Part shown: in pieces, positions 37,124-47,585 of the stretch | Layout of the letters: each line of letters starts with the position of its first letter | Numbering within the stretch: the stretch's first letter is position 1 | Source of the DNA: Azotobacter salinestris | GTDB taxonomy: Bacteria; Pseudomonadota; Gammaproteobacteria; Pseudomonadales; Pseudomonadaceae | Assembly (NCBI RefSeq): GCF_009363155.1 | Contig: NZ_CP045302.1 | Coordinates: 3,703,001-3,767,000, forward strand | Reading direction: 5' to 3' | Length of the DNA stretch: 64,000 nt | The notes under the pieces: model-generated | What the model was told of the DNA's origin: nothing | What the model saw: the letters and a program-made list of their open reading frames with translations, nothing else | Database searches by the model: none | Made by a program: the position numbers and the translations under genes

Positions 37124-37636
37124 ATGAGCGACAGTTCTGCGAACGCGAGCGGCAGCGCCGCCTGCCCGATCACCCTCGAGCTGAATGGCCAGCCCCACCG
37201 GCTCGAGGTTCTGCCCTGGACCACCCTGCTCGACCTGCTGCGCGAGCAGCTCGGCCTGACCGGCACCAAGAAGGGCTGCGACCACGGCCAGTGCGGTGCC
37301 TGTACCGTATTGCTCGATGGCCGGCGGATCAACGCCTGCCTGACCCTGGCGGTGATGCACGACGGGGCGAAGCTGACCACCATCGAGGGCCTGGCCGAAG
37401 GCGACGAACTGCACCCGATGCAGGCGGCGTTCATCCGGCACGACGCCTTCCAGTGCGGTTACTGCACGCCCGGGCAGATCTGCTCGGCCGTGGGACTGCT
37501 CGAGGAAGGGCATGCCCGGACCGCCGCCGACATCCGCGAGCAGATGAGCGGCAATCTCTGCCGCTGCGGCGCCTATCCCCACATCCTCGCCGCCATCGAG
37601 GAGGTGCTGGCGGATGGGGGAGGGGAGCAGCCATGA
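37124..37636 (+). CDS. paoA: Aldehyde dehydrogenase iron-sulfur subunit (PaoA-like)
   Basis: A 170-residue [2Fe-2S] subunit of a xanthine oxidase-family molybdoenzyme. The plant-type cluster is [15 protein letters not shown] with a further Cys in INACL, at about residues 50-73. The second cluster is [13 protein letters not shown] and [11 protein letters not shown], at 110-150. Unlike Escherichia coli PaoA it has no twin-arginine signal, so a cytoplasmic enzyme is likely. The stop overlaps the paoB ATG. With paoB and paoC it passes electrons from the molybdenum site to FAD. Confidence 0.92.
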   Translation: MSDSSANASGSAACPITLELNGQPHRLEVLPWTTLLDLLREQLGLTGTKKGCDHGQCGACTVLLDGRRINACLTLAVMHDGAKLTTIEGLAEGDELHPMQAAFIRHDAFQCGYCTPGQICSAVGLLEEGHARTAADIREQMSGNLCRCGAYPHILAAIEEVLADGGGEQP

Positions 37637-38619
37637 ACCCTTTCGACTACGCCCGCCCCGGGGATATCGACGAGGCGATCCGCCTGTCCGGCCCGGATAG
37701 CCAGTACATCGCCGGCGGTACCAACCTCCTGGACCTGATGAAGGAGAACCTGGTCCGCCCGGCCCGCCTGATCGACATCACCCGGCTGCCGTTGGGCGGC
37801 ATCGAGGAAACCGCCGAGGGCGGGCTGCGCATCGGCGCCCTGGTGAGCAATGCCGATCTCGCCTGGCACCCCGAAATCCGCCGGCGCTATCCGCTGCTGT
37901 CCCAGGCCATCCTCGCCGGCGCCTCGCCGCAGCTGCGCAACATGGCGACCACCGGGGGCAACCTGCTGCAGCGCACCCGCTGCTACTACTTCTACGACCG
38001 CGACACGCCCTGCAACAAGCGCGCGCCGGGCAGCGGCTGTCCGGCACGGGACGGGCTCAACCGCATCCATGCCATCCTCGGCGCCAGCGAGGCCTGCGTG
38101 GCGGTCCATCCTTCGGACATGTGCGTTGCCCTCGCCGCGCTCGAGGCCGCGGTGCTGGTCAGGGGGCCGCAGGGCGAGCGCCGCATCGCCTTCGAGGATT
38201 TCCATCGTCTGCCGGGCGATGAACCGGAGCGCGACAACACCCTGACCGCGGGCGAGCTGATCACCGCCATCGAGCTGCCGCCGCAGGGCTTTGCCGGGCA
38301 CAGCGCCTATCTCAAGGTCCGCGACCGGGCTTCCTACGCCTTTGCCCTGGTTTCGGTCGCCGCGGCGCTGGAGCTGGACGGCGACAGCGTGCGGGTGGCC
38401 CGCCTGGCCCTCGGCGGCGTGGCGCACAAGCCGTGGCGCAAGGCCGCCGCCGAACAGGCGCTGGTCGGCAGGCGTGCCGACGCACAAGCCTTCGGGGCCG
38501 CCGCCGAGGAACTGCTGGCGGGTGCACAGGGCCTTGCCCACAACGCCTTCAAGATCGAACTGGCCCGCCGCGCCATCGTCCGGGCCCTGAGCGACGCCGC
38601 CCGAGGAGCCGCCCGATGA
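37633..38619 (+). CDS. paoB: Aldehyde dehydrogenase FAD subunit (PaoB-like)
   Basis: A 328-residue FAD-binding subunit of the CO-dehydrogenase type. The FAD site is [16 protein letters not shown] near residue 23 and [14 protein letters not shown] near 105. Following it, [20 protein letters not shown] supplies the cysteines that bind an additional [4Fe-4S] cluster in PaoABC-type enzymes. Start and stop both overlap neighbours by the ATGA pattern, so the three subunits are tightly coupled. Oxidised substrates would be aldehydes, including aromatic ones. Confidence 0.92.
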   Translation: MNPFDYARPGDIDEAIRLSGPDSQYIAGGTNLLDLMKENLVRPARLIDITRLPLGGIEETAEGGLRIGALVSNADLAWHPEIRRRYPLLSQAILAGASPQLRNMATTGGNLLQRTRCYYFYDRDTPCNKRAPGSGCPARDGLNRIHAILGASEACVAVHPSDMCVALAALEAAVLVRGPQGERRIAFEDFHRLPGDEPERDNTLTAGELITAIELPPQGFAGHSAYLKVRDRASYAFALVSVAAALELDGDSVRVARLALGGVAHKPWRKAAAEQALVGRRADAQAFGAAAEELLAGAQGLAHNAFKIELARRAIVRALSDAARGAAR

Positions 38620-40832
38620 ACACCCTGCCTTCAGCGTCGAACTCGCCGCTCGGCCAGCCGCTCGACCGGGTCGACGGCCCCCTCAAGGTCACCGGCCGAG
38701 CCCGCTATGCCGGCGAATTCCAGGAGCCCGGACTGTTGCATGGCAGCGTGGTCACCAGCCGCATCGCCCGCGGACGTATCCTCGCCATCGACAGCCGCGC
38801 CGCCGAAGCGGTGCCCGGCGTACGCCTGGTGCTGACCCACGAGAATCGCCCGCCGGTCGCCGGCTACGACGAGGCCTATGAAGACCAGGACTCGGCAGAG
38901 GGGCGAGCCTATCGTCCGTTGTTCAACGAGCGCATTCACTGGAGCGGCCAGCCCGTGGCGCTGGTGGTGGCGGACGATCCGGAGCTGGCCCGCTACGCCG
39001 GCAGCCTGCTGCAGATCCGTTACGCCGAAGAGGCGCCCGACACCGACCTCATGGACGGCCTGGAGCGCGCCCATGCCGCGCCCGGCGAGCTGCCGAAGCC
39101 GCGTGGCGATGTGGAGGAGGCCTTGCGAGGGGCCGTGCTGCGCCTGGATCTCGACTACCTGTCGCCGGTGGAGCACCACAACCCGCTGGAGCCCCATGCC
39201 TCCACCGTGCACTACCTGGCGGACGGTCGCCTGGAGATCCACGACAAGACCCAGGGCGTGCAGAACTGCCAGCAGTACGTCGAGAAGGTGTTCGGCCTGG
39301 AGGGGCGAGTCCGCGTGCTCTCGCCCTTCGTCGGCGGGGCCTTCGGCTCGGGGCTGCGCCCGCAGTATCAGCTGCCGCTGGCGGTCATGGCCGCGCTCAG
39401 GCTCGGGCGCTCGGTACGGGTGGCGCTCACCCGCCAGCAGATGTTCACCTTCGGCTATCGCCCGCGCACCCTGCAGAGGATCTCCCTCGGCGCCGCGGCG
39501 GACGGCCAGCTGCAGGCCCTGACGCACCAGGCGATCGGCCAGACCTCCCGCTTCGAGGACTTCACCGAGCACGTCGTCAAGTGGTCGGGGATGCTCTACC
39601 AGTGCCCCAATGTCCGCTTCGACTATCGGCTGGTGCCTTTGGACGTATTCACGCCGCTGGACATGCGCGCGCCCGGCGCCGCGCTGGGGCTGTACGCGCT
39701 CGAGTGCGCGATCGACGAGCTGGCCTGCGCGGCGGGCATCGACCCGCTGCAGCTGCGCCTGAAGAACTACGCCGAGCGCGACCAGAACGAGGACAAGCCC
39801 TTCTCCAGCAAGGCCCTGCGCGAATGCTACGCGCAGGGTGCCGAGCGCTTCGGCTGGTCGCGCCGGCCGCCGCAGCCGCGCAGCCTGCGCGAAGGCGATC
39901 GGCTGGTGGGCTGGGGCATGGCCACCGGCATCTGGGAGGCCCTGCAGATGCCCGCCAGCGCCAAGGCCTGCCTGGAGCCGGACGGCCGGCTGGTGGTCGG
40001 CAGCGCCACCGCCGACATCGGTACCGGCACCTACACGGTGATGACCCAGATCGCCGCGGCGGCCATGGGCCTGCCGGTGGGCCGGGTGGAGTTCCGCCTG
40101 GGCGATTCCCGCCTGTCCAGGGCGCCGCTGGAGGGTGGCTCGGCCACCGTATCCTCGGTGGGCACCGCGGTGCAGCGCGCTTGCGAGGCGCTGCGCCAGA
40201 AGCTCTTGGACGTCGCGCAGCAATCGCCGGCATCGCCTTTCAGCGCTGTCGGCCTCGAGGACGTGGAGTTCGTCGACGGGCGGATGCGCCTGAAAGACGC
40301 CCCGCACACCAGCGTCGAGCTTGCGCAGATCGTGCAAGTCAGCGGCGCACTGGAGGCGGAGGCGAGCGCCAGGGCGGACGGCAAGCGCAAGGCCTATGCG
40401 CTGGCGACCCACGCGGCGGTGTTCGTCGAGGTGAAGGTGGACGAAGCCCTGGGCACCGTGGAGGTCAGCCGGGTGGTCAGCGCCATCGCCGCCGGGCGCA
40501 TCGTCAACCCGAAGACCGCGACCAGCCAGATCGTCGGCGGGGTGGTCTGGGGCATCGGCATGGCGCTGCACGAGGAAACCCTGATCGACCACCACCTCGG
40601 CCGCTACATGAACCACAACCTGGCCGAGTACCACGTGCCGGTGAATGCCGACATCGGCGACATCGAGGTGATCTTCGTCGAGGAGCGGGACGAGATCGTC
40701 AACGACCTGGGCTCCAAGGGCGTCGGCGAGATCGGCATCGTCGGTGTCGCGGCCGCGGTGGCCAACGCCATCCACCATGCCACCGGCAAGCGGGTCCGGG
40801 AGCTGCCGATCACGCTGGACAGGCTGCTTTAG
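38616..40832 (+). CDS. paoC: Aldehyde dehydrogenase molybdenum subunit (PaoC-like)
   Basis: A 738-residue subunit that holds the molybdenum cofactor, probably the cytosine dinucleotide form. Family landmarks are [17 protein letters not shown] at residue 20, [14 protein letters not shown] near 245 and [15 protein letters not shown] near 350. [15 protein letters not shown] (near 465) is followed by the catalytic Glu in [10 protein letters not shown] near 705. The dedicated insertase paoD is not in this window, so maturation would need a distant gene. A 94-bp gap separates it from convergent cysZ. Confidence 0.93.
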   Translation: MNTLPSASNSPLGQPLDRVDGPLKVTGRARYAGEFQEPGLLHGSVVTSRIARGRILAIDSRAAEAVPGVRLVLTHENRPPVAGYDEAYEDQDSAEGRAYRPLFNERIHWSGQPVALVVADDPELARYAGSLLQIRYAEEAPDTDLMDGLERAHAAPGELPKPRGDVEEALRGAVLRLDLDYLSPVEHHNPLEPHASTVHYLADGRLEIHDKTQGVQNCQQYVEKVFGLEGRVRVLSPFVGGAFGSGLRPQYQLPLAVMAALRLGRSVRVALTRQQMFTFGYRPRTLQRISLGAAADGQLQALTHQAIGQTSRFEDFTEHVVKWSGMLYQCPNVRFDYRLVPLDVFTPLDMRAPGAALGLYALECAIDELACAAGIDPLQLRLKNYAERDQNEDKPFSSKALRECYAQGAERFGWSRRPPQPRSLREGDRLVGWGMATGIWEALQMPASAKACLEPDGRLVVGSATADIGTGTYTVMTQIAAAAMGLPVGRVEFRLGDSRLSRAPLEGGSATVSSVGTAVQRACEALRQKLLDVAQQSPASPFSAVGLEDVEFVDGRMRLKDAPHTSVELAQIVQVSGALEAEASARADGKRKAYALATHAAVFVEVKVDEALGTVEVSRVVSAIAAGRIVNPKTATSQIVGGVVWGIGMALHEETLIDHHLGRYMNHNLAEYHVPVNADIGDIEVIFVEERDEIVNDLGSKGVGEIGIVGVAAAVANAIHHATGKRVRELPITLDRLL

Positions 40833-40926
40833 GGCTCAACAGCCGGCAGCGGCTGCCGGAGTCGAGCGACGAGCGCCTTGCGTCCCGCTTCGGGCGGGGC
40901 GCTCGTCACGGCGTCGTGGCGCCTCG

Positions 40927-41679
40927 TCAAGCGGCCTTGCCGACCACCGGCACGCCGCCTTCGCGCACCCAGAACAGCGTGGCGCCGGCCACCGCGGCGG
41001 GCATCACCAGAAGGTTCAGGCCGGGCACCAGCAGCGCGGCATAGGTGATGCCGCCGAAGCTCAGGCTCTGCCAGCGGCGGGCGCGCAGCCAGGCGAGCAT
41101 CTCTTCCCAGGACAGCCTGTTGTTGTCGGCCGGGTAGTCGATGTACTGCACGGCCATCATCCACACGCCGAACAGCAGCCAGAGCGGCGGGGCGAGCAGG
41201 TTGAGCACGGGAATGAAGGACAGGATCAGCAGAAACAGCGCCCGCGGCAGCAGATAGGACAGCTTGCGCCACTCGCGGCTGAAAGTGCGCGGCGCCAGGG
41301 CGGCCAGTTCGCGCCAGTGGAAGGGCGGGAAATGGTCATCGCCGCGCACCACCACCTCCACCTTCTCCGCCAGGAAGCCGTTGAAGGGGGCGGCGATGAT
41401 CGTCGCCAGCAGGGTGAAGGTGAAGAACACCATCAGCACCACCAGAGCGACGAACAGCGGCCACAGCAGGTAGTCGAGGAAGGCCAGCCACTGCGGCAGG
41501 CTGGGCATCAGGGCGTCGACCCAGCGTTCGAACTGGCGTACCGCAAGGGTGATCAGTCCGACGAAGAGCAGCAGGTTGACCGTCAGCGGCAGCAGGACGA
41601 AAAGGCGCAGGCCGGGGCTGAGAACCAGTTTCAGGCCTTCGCGCAGATAGTGCGGGCCAGACAGGACGGACGGGGGCAT
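40927..41679 (-). CDS. cysZ: Sulfate transporter CysZ
   Basis: A 250-residue inner-membrane protein of the EI24/CysZ family that imports sulfate for cysteine synthesis. The start [20 protein letters not shown] and the C-terminal [19 protein letters not shown] are characteristic, as is the [16 protein letters not shown] segment near residue 175. Four to six hydrophobic helices are evident. Length agrees with the family. It is a single-gene unit, with a long spacer upstream. Confidence 0.92.
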   Translation of the reverse strand: MPPSVLSGPHYLREGLKLVLSPGLRLFVLLPLTVNLLLFVGLITLAVRQFERWVDALMPSLPQWLAFLDYLLWPLFVALVVLMVFFTFTLLATIIAAPFNGFLAEKVEVVVRGDDHFPPFHWRELAALAPRTFSREWRKLSYLLPRALFLLILSFIPVLNLLAPPLWLLFGVWMMAVQYIDYPADNNRLSWEEMLAWLRARRWQSLSFGGITYAALLVPGLNLLVMPAAVAGATLFWVREGGVPVVGKAA

Positions 41680-42299
41680 GGGGGGCTCCGGAAGCAGATT
41701 CGCGCCGACCTTACCGGCTTTGCCGAACCAGGAAAAGCGCTATCCGGACTCTGATAGAACTTGCCTATGAGGCAGATTGATTTTGAAAATTTCCGTGCGC
41801 ACGTCACGGCAGGTAATGTGCAACCTAACGATTCGAGACTTGCTCGACAAACAGTTGTCGGGGCCCCCGCTCTCCTTGAAGTCTTCCCCTTGGCTGGCGG
41901 CCCCCTTTTATTTCTCTGTTCAGGCCTTGCGGCGGGGGCTTTGCAGCGCACACCGCCCGGGCCGTTTTATTCTCCCCCTCCTGCAACGACGGCCATCAGG
42001 GCCGCCGGCTGCGGGGAGGGCGGTACCTCGGTCTTTCTTCTCTTCTTCCCGCGCCTTTCCTTTCTTATCGCCTTTTTTCAGGTCTTTATTTCCTATAGTG
42101 CATAAGGCGTCTGGTCCGATATCAAGATAGCTTCCTCTTATGAAGGGTATTGGCTTTAAGCATTTCCTCCGCCAAGGGTGGAAGCGCTAAGGTGCCGCCC
42201 ATCCGATTTGTGATCCAGCCGATGGCCGGGGCCTCGCGCCTTCTGGCCGGCGTGCCGTCGGCTGTCCGCCGTTTACCCAACCCTTGCAAAGGAAGATCC
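41680..42299. other. 620-bp intergenic region with a polypyrimidine tract
   Basis: No gene could be supported here, although several short frames are open. From about 42029 to 42093 the plus strand is almost all C and T (for example TCTTTCTTCTCTTCTTCCC). A sequence GATATCAAGATAG follows near 42118. The last part contains the leader of the cytochrome peroxidase gene with AAAGGAAGA before its GTG. An untranslated RNA or a long regulated 5' leader is possible but unproven. Confidence 0.5.
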
Positions 42300-43694
42300 G
42301 TGAAAAAGCTACCCCTTGTCGTCGGCGCTTGCGTCGCCGGCTACCTGGCCACCGTCTTCATCGTCGACCGCTTCGACGCCCGCCTCAGCGACCAGCACCT
42401 GGTCAGCGCCCGGCTGGACGGCATGGACAAGCTGACGAGCGAGGCTTTCAAGGTGCTGAACGGCAACGGCTGCCAGTACTGCCACACCAGCAGCAGCGAG
42501 CTGCCGTTCTATGCCAGCTTGCCGGTTGCCAAGCAGCTGATGGACAAGGACATCGAAATGGCCCAGCGCCAGTTCAACATCGAGTCGCTGCTGGCCAACG
42601 TGCAGCAGGGCAAGGCGGTGTCGGAAGTGGACCTGGCCAAGATCGAGTCGGTGATGCAGGACAACGCCATGCCGCCGAACCTCTACCTGAGCATGCACTG
42701 GCGTTCCCGGCTGTCCGACGAGGAGAAGGGCGTGTTGCTCGACTGGGTGAAGGCCGAGCGCCTGAAGCAGAGTCCGGCCGGCGTGGTCGCCGACGCCTAC
42801 AAGTACGACGCGGTGAAGCCGATCACCAGCACCTTCCCGGTGGACCCGGCCAAGGTCGCGCTGGGCGAGAAGCTCTACCACGATACCCGCCTGTCCGCCG
42901 ACGATACCGTCTCCTGCGCCAGCTGCCATGCCCTGGACAAGGGCGGGGTGGACCGTCTGGACGTATCGGTCGGGGTCGGCGGTGCCAAGGGCCCGATCAA
43001 CTCGCCGACGGTGTTCAACTCGGTCTTCAACCTGCACCAGTTCTGGGATGGCCGCGCGGCCGACCTGCAGGAGCAGGCCGGTGGCCCGCCGATGAACCCG
43101 CTGGAGATGGCCTCGACCTCCTGGCAGCAGATCGTCGGCAAGCTGACGCAGGACGCCGCGCTGAGCGCCGAGTTCGCCGCCCTCTATCCGGCCGGCATCA
43201 GCGCGGACAGCATCACCGACGCCATCGCCGAGTTCGAGAAGACCCTGGTCACGCCGAACAGCCGCTTCGACCTGTTCCTCAAGGGCCGGAGCGACGCGCT
43301 GAGCAGCGTCGAGAAGGAGGGCTACGAGCTGTTCAAGACTGCCAAGTGCGCGACCTGCCACGTGGGCGAGGCGATGGGTGGCCAGTCCTTCGAGCTGATG
43401 GGGGTGAAGAAGGATTACTTTGCCGACCGCGGCAACGTCAGCGAGGTGGACCACGGCCGTTACAACGTGACCAGGGATCCGAAGGACATGTACCGCTTCA
43501 AGGTGCCGACCCTGCGCAACGTCGCGCTGACCGCACCCTATTTCCACGACGCCAGCGCCAGAACCCTGGAAGAGGCGGTCGACAAGATGGCCGAGTACCA
43601 GGTCGGCGTGAAGCTGTCGGAGGACGAGGTCGGCAAGATCGTCGCCTTCCTCAACACCCTCAACGGCGAATACCAGGGCAAGACCCTGCAGTAA
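42300..43694 (+). CDS. Tri-haem cytochrome c peroxidase (YhjA/quinol peroxidase type)
   Basis: A 464-residue membrane-anchored peroxidase that reduces hydrogen peroxide in the periplasm. The GTG start (42300) follows AAAGGAAG. An N-terminal signal anchor (LPLVVGACVAGYLATVFIV) precedes three haem c motifs: CQYCH near residue 60, CASCH near 207 and CATCH near 357. The first belongs to the extra domain that distinguishes quinol-oxidising YhjA from two-haem CcpA. Other landmarks are NSPTVFNSVFNLHQFWDGRA and FKVPTLRNVALTAPYFHD. Length matches YhjA (about 465). Confidence 0.9.
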   Translation: MKKLPLVVGACVAGYLATVFIVDRFDARLSDQHLVSARLDGMDKLTSEAFKVLNGNGCQYCHTSSSELPFYASLPVAKQLMDKDIEMAQRQFNIESLLANVQQGKAVSEVDLAKIESVMQDNAMPPNLYLSMHWRSRLSDEEKGVLLDWVKAERLKQSPAGVVADAYKYDAVKPITSTFPVDPAKVALGEKLYHDTRLSADDTVSCASCHALDKGGVDRLDVSVGVGGAKGPINSPTVFNSVFNLHQFWDGRAADLQEQAGGPPMNPLEMASTSWQQIVGKLTQDAALSAEFAALYPAGISADSITDAIAEFEKTLVTPNSRFDLFLKGRSDALSSVEKEGYELFKTAKCATCHVGEAMGGQSFELMGVKKDYFADRGNVSEVDHGRYNVTRDPKDMYRFKVPTLRNVALTAPYFHDASARTLEEAVDKMAEYQVGVKLSEDEVGKIVAFLNTLNGEYQGKTLQ

Positions 43695-43742
43695 CCCGGC
43701 GGTTTCCGGGGGCGTTCGCCCCCGGCTCTCATCCGGCCCGGC

Positions 43743-44084
43743 TCAGCCCCTGCGGCCGAGCGGCTGGCTTTCGAAGCGCACGCCGGCCAGGCCGGTCCGC
43801 ATGAGCGCGCGGATGTTGCCGTGGTCGCTGCCTTCGGGATCGGCCAGCACGGCGCGGTAGTGCTCGCCGAAGGCCAGCAGGGCCTCCTCGTCGCCGAAGC
43901 CCTCCAGCAGCGCCAGGCCCAGGGTCTTGCAGGAGCCTTCGTTCTGGCCCGCGGCGTTCTCCACCGGCCCGTTGGCGAAGGCACTCGGCCGGTAGTCGTA
44001 GTGCCCGGCGATGAAGGCCAGGGTGTCGGCGAAGACGTGTTCCCCGCTGCGCAGGCGGGCACGGAAATCGTTCAGGTCGGTCAT
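43743..44084 (-). CDS. hopJ: HopJ-type protein
   Basis: A 113-residue protein of the HopJ (HopPmaJ) family, named from a type III effector candidate but widely present as a housekeeping-type gene. The sequence DTLAFIAGHYDYRPSAF and NEGSCKTLGLALLEGF is typical. There is no secretion system in the window, so virulence function should not be assumed. Its ATG overlaps the stop of the upstream DUF1244 gene (ATGA). These two genes are commonly paired in pseudomonads. Confidence 0.85.
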   Translation of the reverse strand: MTDLNDFRARLRSGEHVFADTLAFIAGHYDYRPSAFANGPVENAAGQNEGSCKTLGLALLEGFGDEEALLAFGEHYRAVLADPEGSDHGNIRALMRTGLAGVRFESQPLGRRG

Positions 44085-44374
44085 TTCCTGCTGCTCTTCT
44101 CGAAGGCCGCCAACTGCTCGGGGCTGGCCTCTTTCTGGTATTTGCTCTTCCACTCTTCGTACGGCATGCCGTAGATCTCCTCGCGCGCCTGTTCGACGCT
44201 GAGTTCGATGGAGAGGTCGTCGGCGGCGGCCTTCAGCCATTTCCACATGCAGTTGCGACAGAAGCCGGCAAGGTTCATCAGGTCGATGTTCTGCACGTCC
44301 GGCCGGCTGCGCAGGTGCTGGACCAGGCGGCGGAAGGCGGCGGCTTCGAGTTCGATGCGTTGTTCTTCGGTCAT
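44081..44374 (-). CDS. DUF1244 family protein
   Basis: A 97-residue small protein. The family signature is RPDVQNIDLMNLAGFCRNCMWKW, with a CxxC-like pair FCRNC near residue 40 that could bind metal. The IYGMPYEEWKSKYQ segment near 68 is also conserved. Function is unknown. It is translationally coupled to the downstream hopJ-type gene and may belong to the folM-folX unit upstream, from which it is separated by 121 bp. Confidence 0.87.
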   Translation of the reverse strand: MTEEQRIELEAAAFRRLVQHLRSRPDVQNIDLMNLAGFCRNCMWKWLKAAADDLSIELSVEQAREEIYGMPYEEWKSKYQKEASPEQLAAFEKSSRK

Positions 44375-44495
44375 CGTGGTTCCCCGGCTGACGGTCGTCG
44401 GTAGAGGTAGAAAGTAGACGGTCGGCGAGACGGCCGCCGAGCGCGATCATACTGGGCACCGGCGGCCCCCACCAGCGCGCCCGGGCGGGCTGCGC

Positions 44496-44873
44496 TCAGG
44501 CTCCGCGATGGGCGGCGAGGGTGATGGAGACCGACTCGGCGAAGCGCAGGGCGTGGGGCTTGTCCACCTCCACCTCGGCGTAGTGCACGCTCGCGTAGCT
44601 CATCACCAGGTCGAGGATCTCCTGGGTCAGGCGCTCGAGCAGGGCGAAGCGGTTTTCCTCCACGTGGCGGATGATCGCCTTGGTCAGGGTGCGGTAGTTC
44701 AGCGCCTGGTCGATGACGTTGTCGCGCACGGCATCCACGGCGGGGTAGAGCACGGTGAGGTTGATCAGCACGTCCTGCTTGTTGAGGATTTCCTCCTCCT
44801 TGATGCCGATGTGGGTGCGCAGACGCAGGTCCTTGACCCGAATCCGCGCCATGCCTGGTTCCAGTCGCGGCAT
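44496..44873 (-). CDS. folX: Dihydroneopterin triphosphate 2'-epimerase FolX
   Basis: A 125-residue tunnelling-fold enzyme that epimerises dihydroneopterin triphosphate, a step of tetrahydromonapterin synthesis. The FolB/FolX pattern is [20 protein letters not shown] near residue 18, the [13 protein letters not shown] segment near 55 and the catalytic-site Glu in [14 protein letters not shown] near 73. It follows folM on the same strand after 40 bp. Together these genes supply the cofactor for phenylalanine hydroxylase in pseudomonads. Confidence 0.92.
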   Translation of the reverse strand: MPRLEPGMARIRVKDLRLRTHIGIKEEEILNKQDVLINLTVLYPAVDAVRDNVIDQALNYRTLTKAIIRHVEENRFALLERLTQEILDLVMSYASVHYAEVEVDKPHALRFAESVSITLAAHRGA

Positions 44874-44913
44874 AGCGTATTGCTCCGTCCTGTCGGTTGC
44901 GGAAGTGGGGCAC

Positions 44914-45624
44914 TCACTTGAGGTGGCGGCCGCCGTTGACCGTCAGCGTGGTGCCGGTGACATAGGGATTGTCCAACAGATAGCGCAGGCCGAGGTAGAC
45001 CGCCTCGGCGCCCGGCTCGATGCCGAGGGCGGACTTGGCCAGGGTCCTGGCGCGGTACTCGGCGTCGTCCGCGGGCTTGAAGAGGATCAGTGCCGGGGCG
45101 ATGCCGTTGACCTTGACGCGCGGCGCCAGGCGCGCGGCGAAGGACAGGGTGAGGTTGTCCAGGCCGGCCTTGCTGGCGCTGTAGGCGATGTGCGCGGCGC
45201 TGCCCTTGCGGGTGACGTCGTCGCCGATGTGCACGATGTCCGCCGGGCTCGAGCGCTCCAGCAGCTCGGCGCAGTGCAGGTTGATCAGGTAGGGCGCCAG
45301 CATGTGCACGCTGAACAGGCGCTGGAAGGTCTGCGCTTCCTCGCCGGGCGCTTCGTTCAGCCATTCCGAGGCGTTGTGGACGATGGCGCGCAGGCGGTCG
45401 GTGCGCGCCTTGAGCTGGCCGATGAAGGCGAGGATGCCGGCCTCGTCGGCGAAGTCCGCGTGCAGGGTCAGCGCGCCGCGCTCGCGCAGCCGTTCGAGGC
45501 CCGGACGTTCGCTGCGGAAGGTGGCGATCACCGGCTGGCCCTCGTCGAGCAGGCGCTCGGCGCAGTACAGGCCGATGCGCTGGCTGGCGCCGGTGATCAG
45601 GATGGGAGCCAGGGACGCACTCAT
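44914..45624 (-). CDS. folM: Dihydromonapterin reductase FolM
   Basis: A 236-residue short-chain reductase making tetrahydromonapterin, with side activity on dihydrofolate. The cofactor motif is [14 protein letters not shown] at residue 9, with the arginine after the glycines typical of NADPH use. The catalytic Tyr-Lys is in [10 protein letters not shown] near 150, and the C-terminus ends [16 protein letters not shown] 45624 gives [12 protein letters not shown]. It precedes folX and is divergent from mdcA. Confidence 0.92.
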   Translation of the reverse strand: MSASLAPILITGASQRIGLYCAERLLDEGQPVIATFRSERPGLERLRERGALTLHADFADEAGILAFIGQLKARTDRLRAIVHNASEWLNEAPGEEAQTFQRLFSVHMLAPYLINLHCAELLERSSPADIVHIGDDVTRKGSAAHIAYSASKAGLDNLTLSFAARLAPRVKVNGIAPALILFKPADDAEYRARTLAKSALGIEPGAEAVYLGLRYLLDNPYVTGTTLTVNGGRHLK

Positions 45625-45723
45625 GGGGGACTCGCGCAGTCGGAGGGAGTGGGTCCAGCGGCGCAGCATCCGGGTACCTGACCAGTTAGGAGGGACGCCG
45701 CGCCACCGAACACCTGCTGGGAA

Positions 45724-45750
45724 CTTATAGCAGTGTCCCTCTTTGTACAA
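45724..45750 (-). promoter_or_regulatory. Possible promoter of folM-folX
   Basis: On the minus strand TTGTAC and TATAAG are separated by 15 bp, about 100 bp before the folM start. The spacing is short, so this is tentative. The whole 299-bp gap between folM and mdcA should also carry the MdcR-controlled mdcA promoter, for which I see no clear operator. Confidence 0.35.
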
Positions 45751-45923
45751 CCGTACCCAAGCCTCAGACCAGACCAAGGTATGACGGATGCCACTCGGTT
45801 CTTGCCAGGAGGAAATCCGTTCGATCGTTAACTTCAGAGTAATGAACGACCGGCCAGCTTGATTGAACGCTCCCCGGCCGCCGCCTACCGTGAGGCCACG
45901 ACAGCGGAACCCGTGGAGCAAGC

Positions 45924-47585
45924 ATGACAACAACAATTTCCCCCCCGCCGCAGTGGTCGCGTCGGCGCAGCGAGAAGCAGCGCCGGCTCGAGCAGGTGCG
46001 CAATCTCGCCGACGGCGTGGTCCTGCCGAGCGACAGGATCGTCGACGCCCTGGAAGCACTGATCGCCCCCGGCGATCGCGTGGTGCTGGAAGGCAACAAC
46101 CAGAAGCAGGCGGATTTCCTCTCCCGCTCGCTGGCCAGGGCCGATCCCGGCAAGCTGCACGATCTGCACATGATCATGCCCAGCGTCAGCCGCGCCGAGC
46201 ACCTCGACCTGTTCGAGCGCGGCATCGCCCGCCGGCTGGACTTCTCCTTCGCCGGCCCGCAGAGCCTGCGCATCGGCCAGCTGCTGGAGGACGGCCTGCT
46301 CGAGGTCGGCGCCATCCACACCTATATCGAGCTGTACTCGCGCCTGGTGGTGGACCTGATCCCCAATGTCGCGCTGGTCGCCGGCTTCATGGCCGACCGC
46401 GAGGGCAACATCTACAGCGGGCCGAGCACCGAGGACACCCCGGCGCTGGTCGAGCCGACCGCCTTCGCCGACGGCATCGTCATCGTCCAGGTCAACGAGA
46501 TCGTCGAGGATCCGCGCGACCTGCCGCGCGTGGACATCCCGGCCTCCTGGGTCGACTTCGTGGTGGTGGCCGACAAGCCGTTCTACATCGAGCCGCTGTT
46601 CACCCGCGACCCGCGCCACATCAAGCCGGTGCACGTCTTGATGGCGATGATGGCGATCCGCGGCATCTACGAGAAGCACAAGGTCCAGTCGCTCAACCAC
46701 GGCATCGGCTTCAACACCGCGGCCATCGAGCTGATCCTGCCCACCTACGGCGAGCGCCTGGGCCTCAAGGGCAAGATCTGCCGCAACTGGACCCTCAACC
46801 CGCACCCGACACTGATCCCGGCCATCGAGACCGGCTGGGTCGAGAGCGTGCACTGCTTCGGCACTGAGCTGGGCATGGAGAACTACGTGGCGGCGCGCCC
46901 GGACGTGTTCTTCACCGGCCGCGACGGCTCCTTGCGCTCCAACCGCATGATGTGCCAGCTGGCCGGCCAGTACGCGGTCGACCTGTTCATCGGCGCCACC
47001 CTGCAGGTGGACGGCGACGGCCATTCCTCGACCGTCACCCGCGGCCGCCTGGCCGGCTTCGGCGGCGCGCCGAACATGGGCCATGACCCGCGCGGCCGCC
47101 GCCATGCCACTCCCGCCTGGCTGGACATGACCACGCCTGAGACCCTGCTCGAGCGCGGCAGGAAGCTGGTGGTGCAGATGGTCGAGACCTACCAGGAGGG
47201 CGGCAAACCCACCTTCGTCGAGCAGCTCGACGCGGTGGAGGTGGCGAAGAAGGTCGGCATGCCGCTGGCGCCGGTGATGATCTACGGCGACGACGTCACC
47301 CACCTGCTCACCGAGGAGGGCATCGCCTACCTGTATAAGGCGCGCAGCCTGGAGGAGCGTCGGGCGATGATCGCCGCGGTGGCCGGCGTCACCGCCATCG
47401 GCCTGCGCCACGATCCGAAGGACACCGAGCGCATGCGCCGCGAAGGGCTGATCGCCCTGCCGGAGGATCTGGGCATCCGCCGCACCGACGCCAGCCGCGA
47501 GCTGCTCGCCGCCAAGAGCATCGCCGAGCTGGTCGACTGGTCCGGCGGCCTCTATAACCCGCCCGCCAAGTTCAGGAGCTGGTGA
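45924..47585 (+). CDS. mdcA: Malonate decarboxylase alpha subunit
   Basis: A 553-residue subunit that transfers the ACP between acetyl and malonyl groups (acetyl-S-ACP:malonate ACP transferase). The sequence is strongly conserved: [20 protein letters not shown] near residue 35, [14 protein letters not shown] [18 protein letters not shown] near 132 and [19 protein letters not shown] near 260. [20 protein letters not shown] near 375 follows. It opens the mdc operon, and its stop overlaps the mdcB start. The complex lets the cell grow on malonate by splitting it to acetate and carbon dioxide. Confidence 0.96.
   Translation: MTTTISPPPQWSRRRSEKQRRLEQVRNLADGVVLPSDRIVDALEALIAPGDRVVLEGNNQKQADFLSRSLARADPGKLHDLHMIMPSVSRAEHLDLFERGIARRLDFSFAGPQSLRIGQLLEDGLLEVGAIHTYIELYSRLVVDLIPNVALVAGFMADREGNIYSGPSTEDTPALVEPTAFADGIVIVQVNEIVEDPRDLPRVDIPASWVDFVVVADKPFYIEPLFTRDPRHIKPVHVLMAMMAIRGIYEKHKVQSLNHGIGFNTAAIELILPTYGERLGLKGKICRNWTLNPHPTLIPAIETGWVESVHCFGTELGMENYVAARPDVFFTGRDGSLRSNRMMCQLAGQYAVDLFIGATLQVDGDGHSSTVTRGRLAGFGGAPNMGHDPRGRRHATPAWLDMTTPETLLERGRKLVVQMVETYQEGGKPTFVEQLDAVEVAKKVGMPLAPVMIYGDDVTHLLTEEGIAYLYKARSLEERRAMIAAVAGVTAIGLRHDPKDTERMRREGLIALPEDLGIRRTDASRELLAAKSIAELVDWSGGLYNPPAKFRSW

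Noticed and set aside
43743..44084. HopJ as a sign of a type III secretion or virulence island
   Set aside because: The gene sits in a housekeeping neighbourhood with DUF1244 and folX, and no secretion genes occur in the window.
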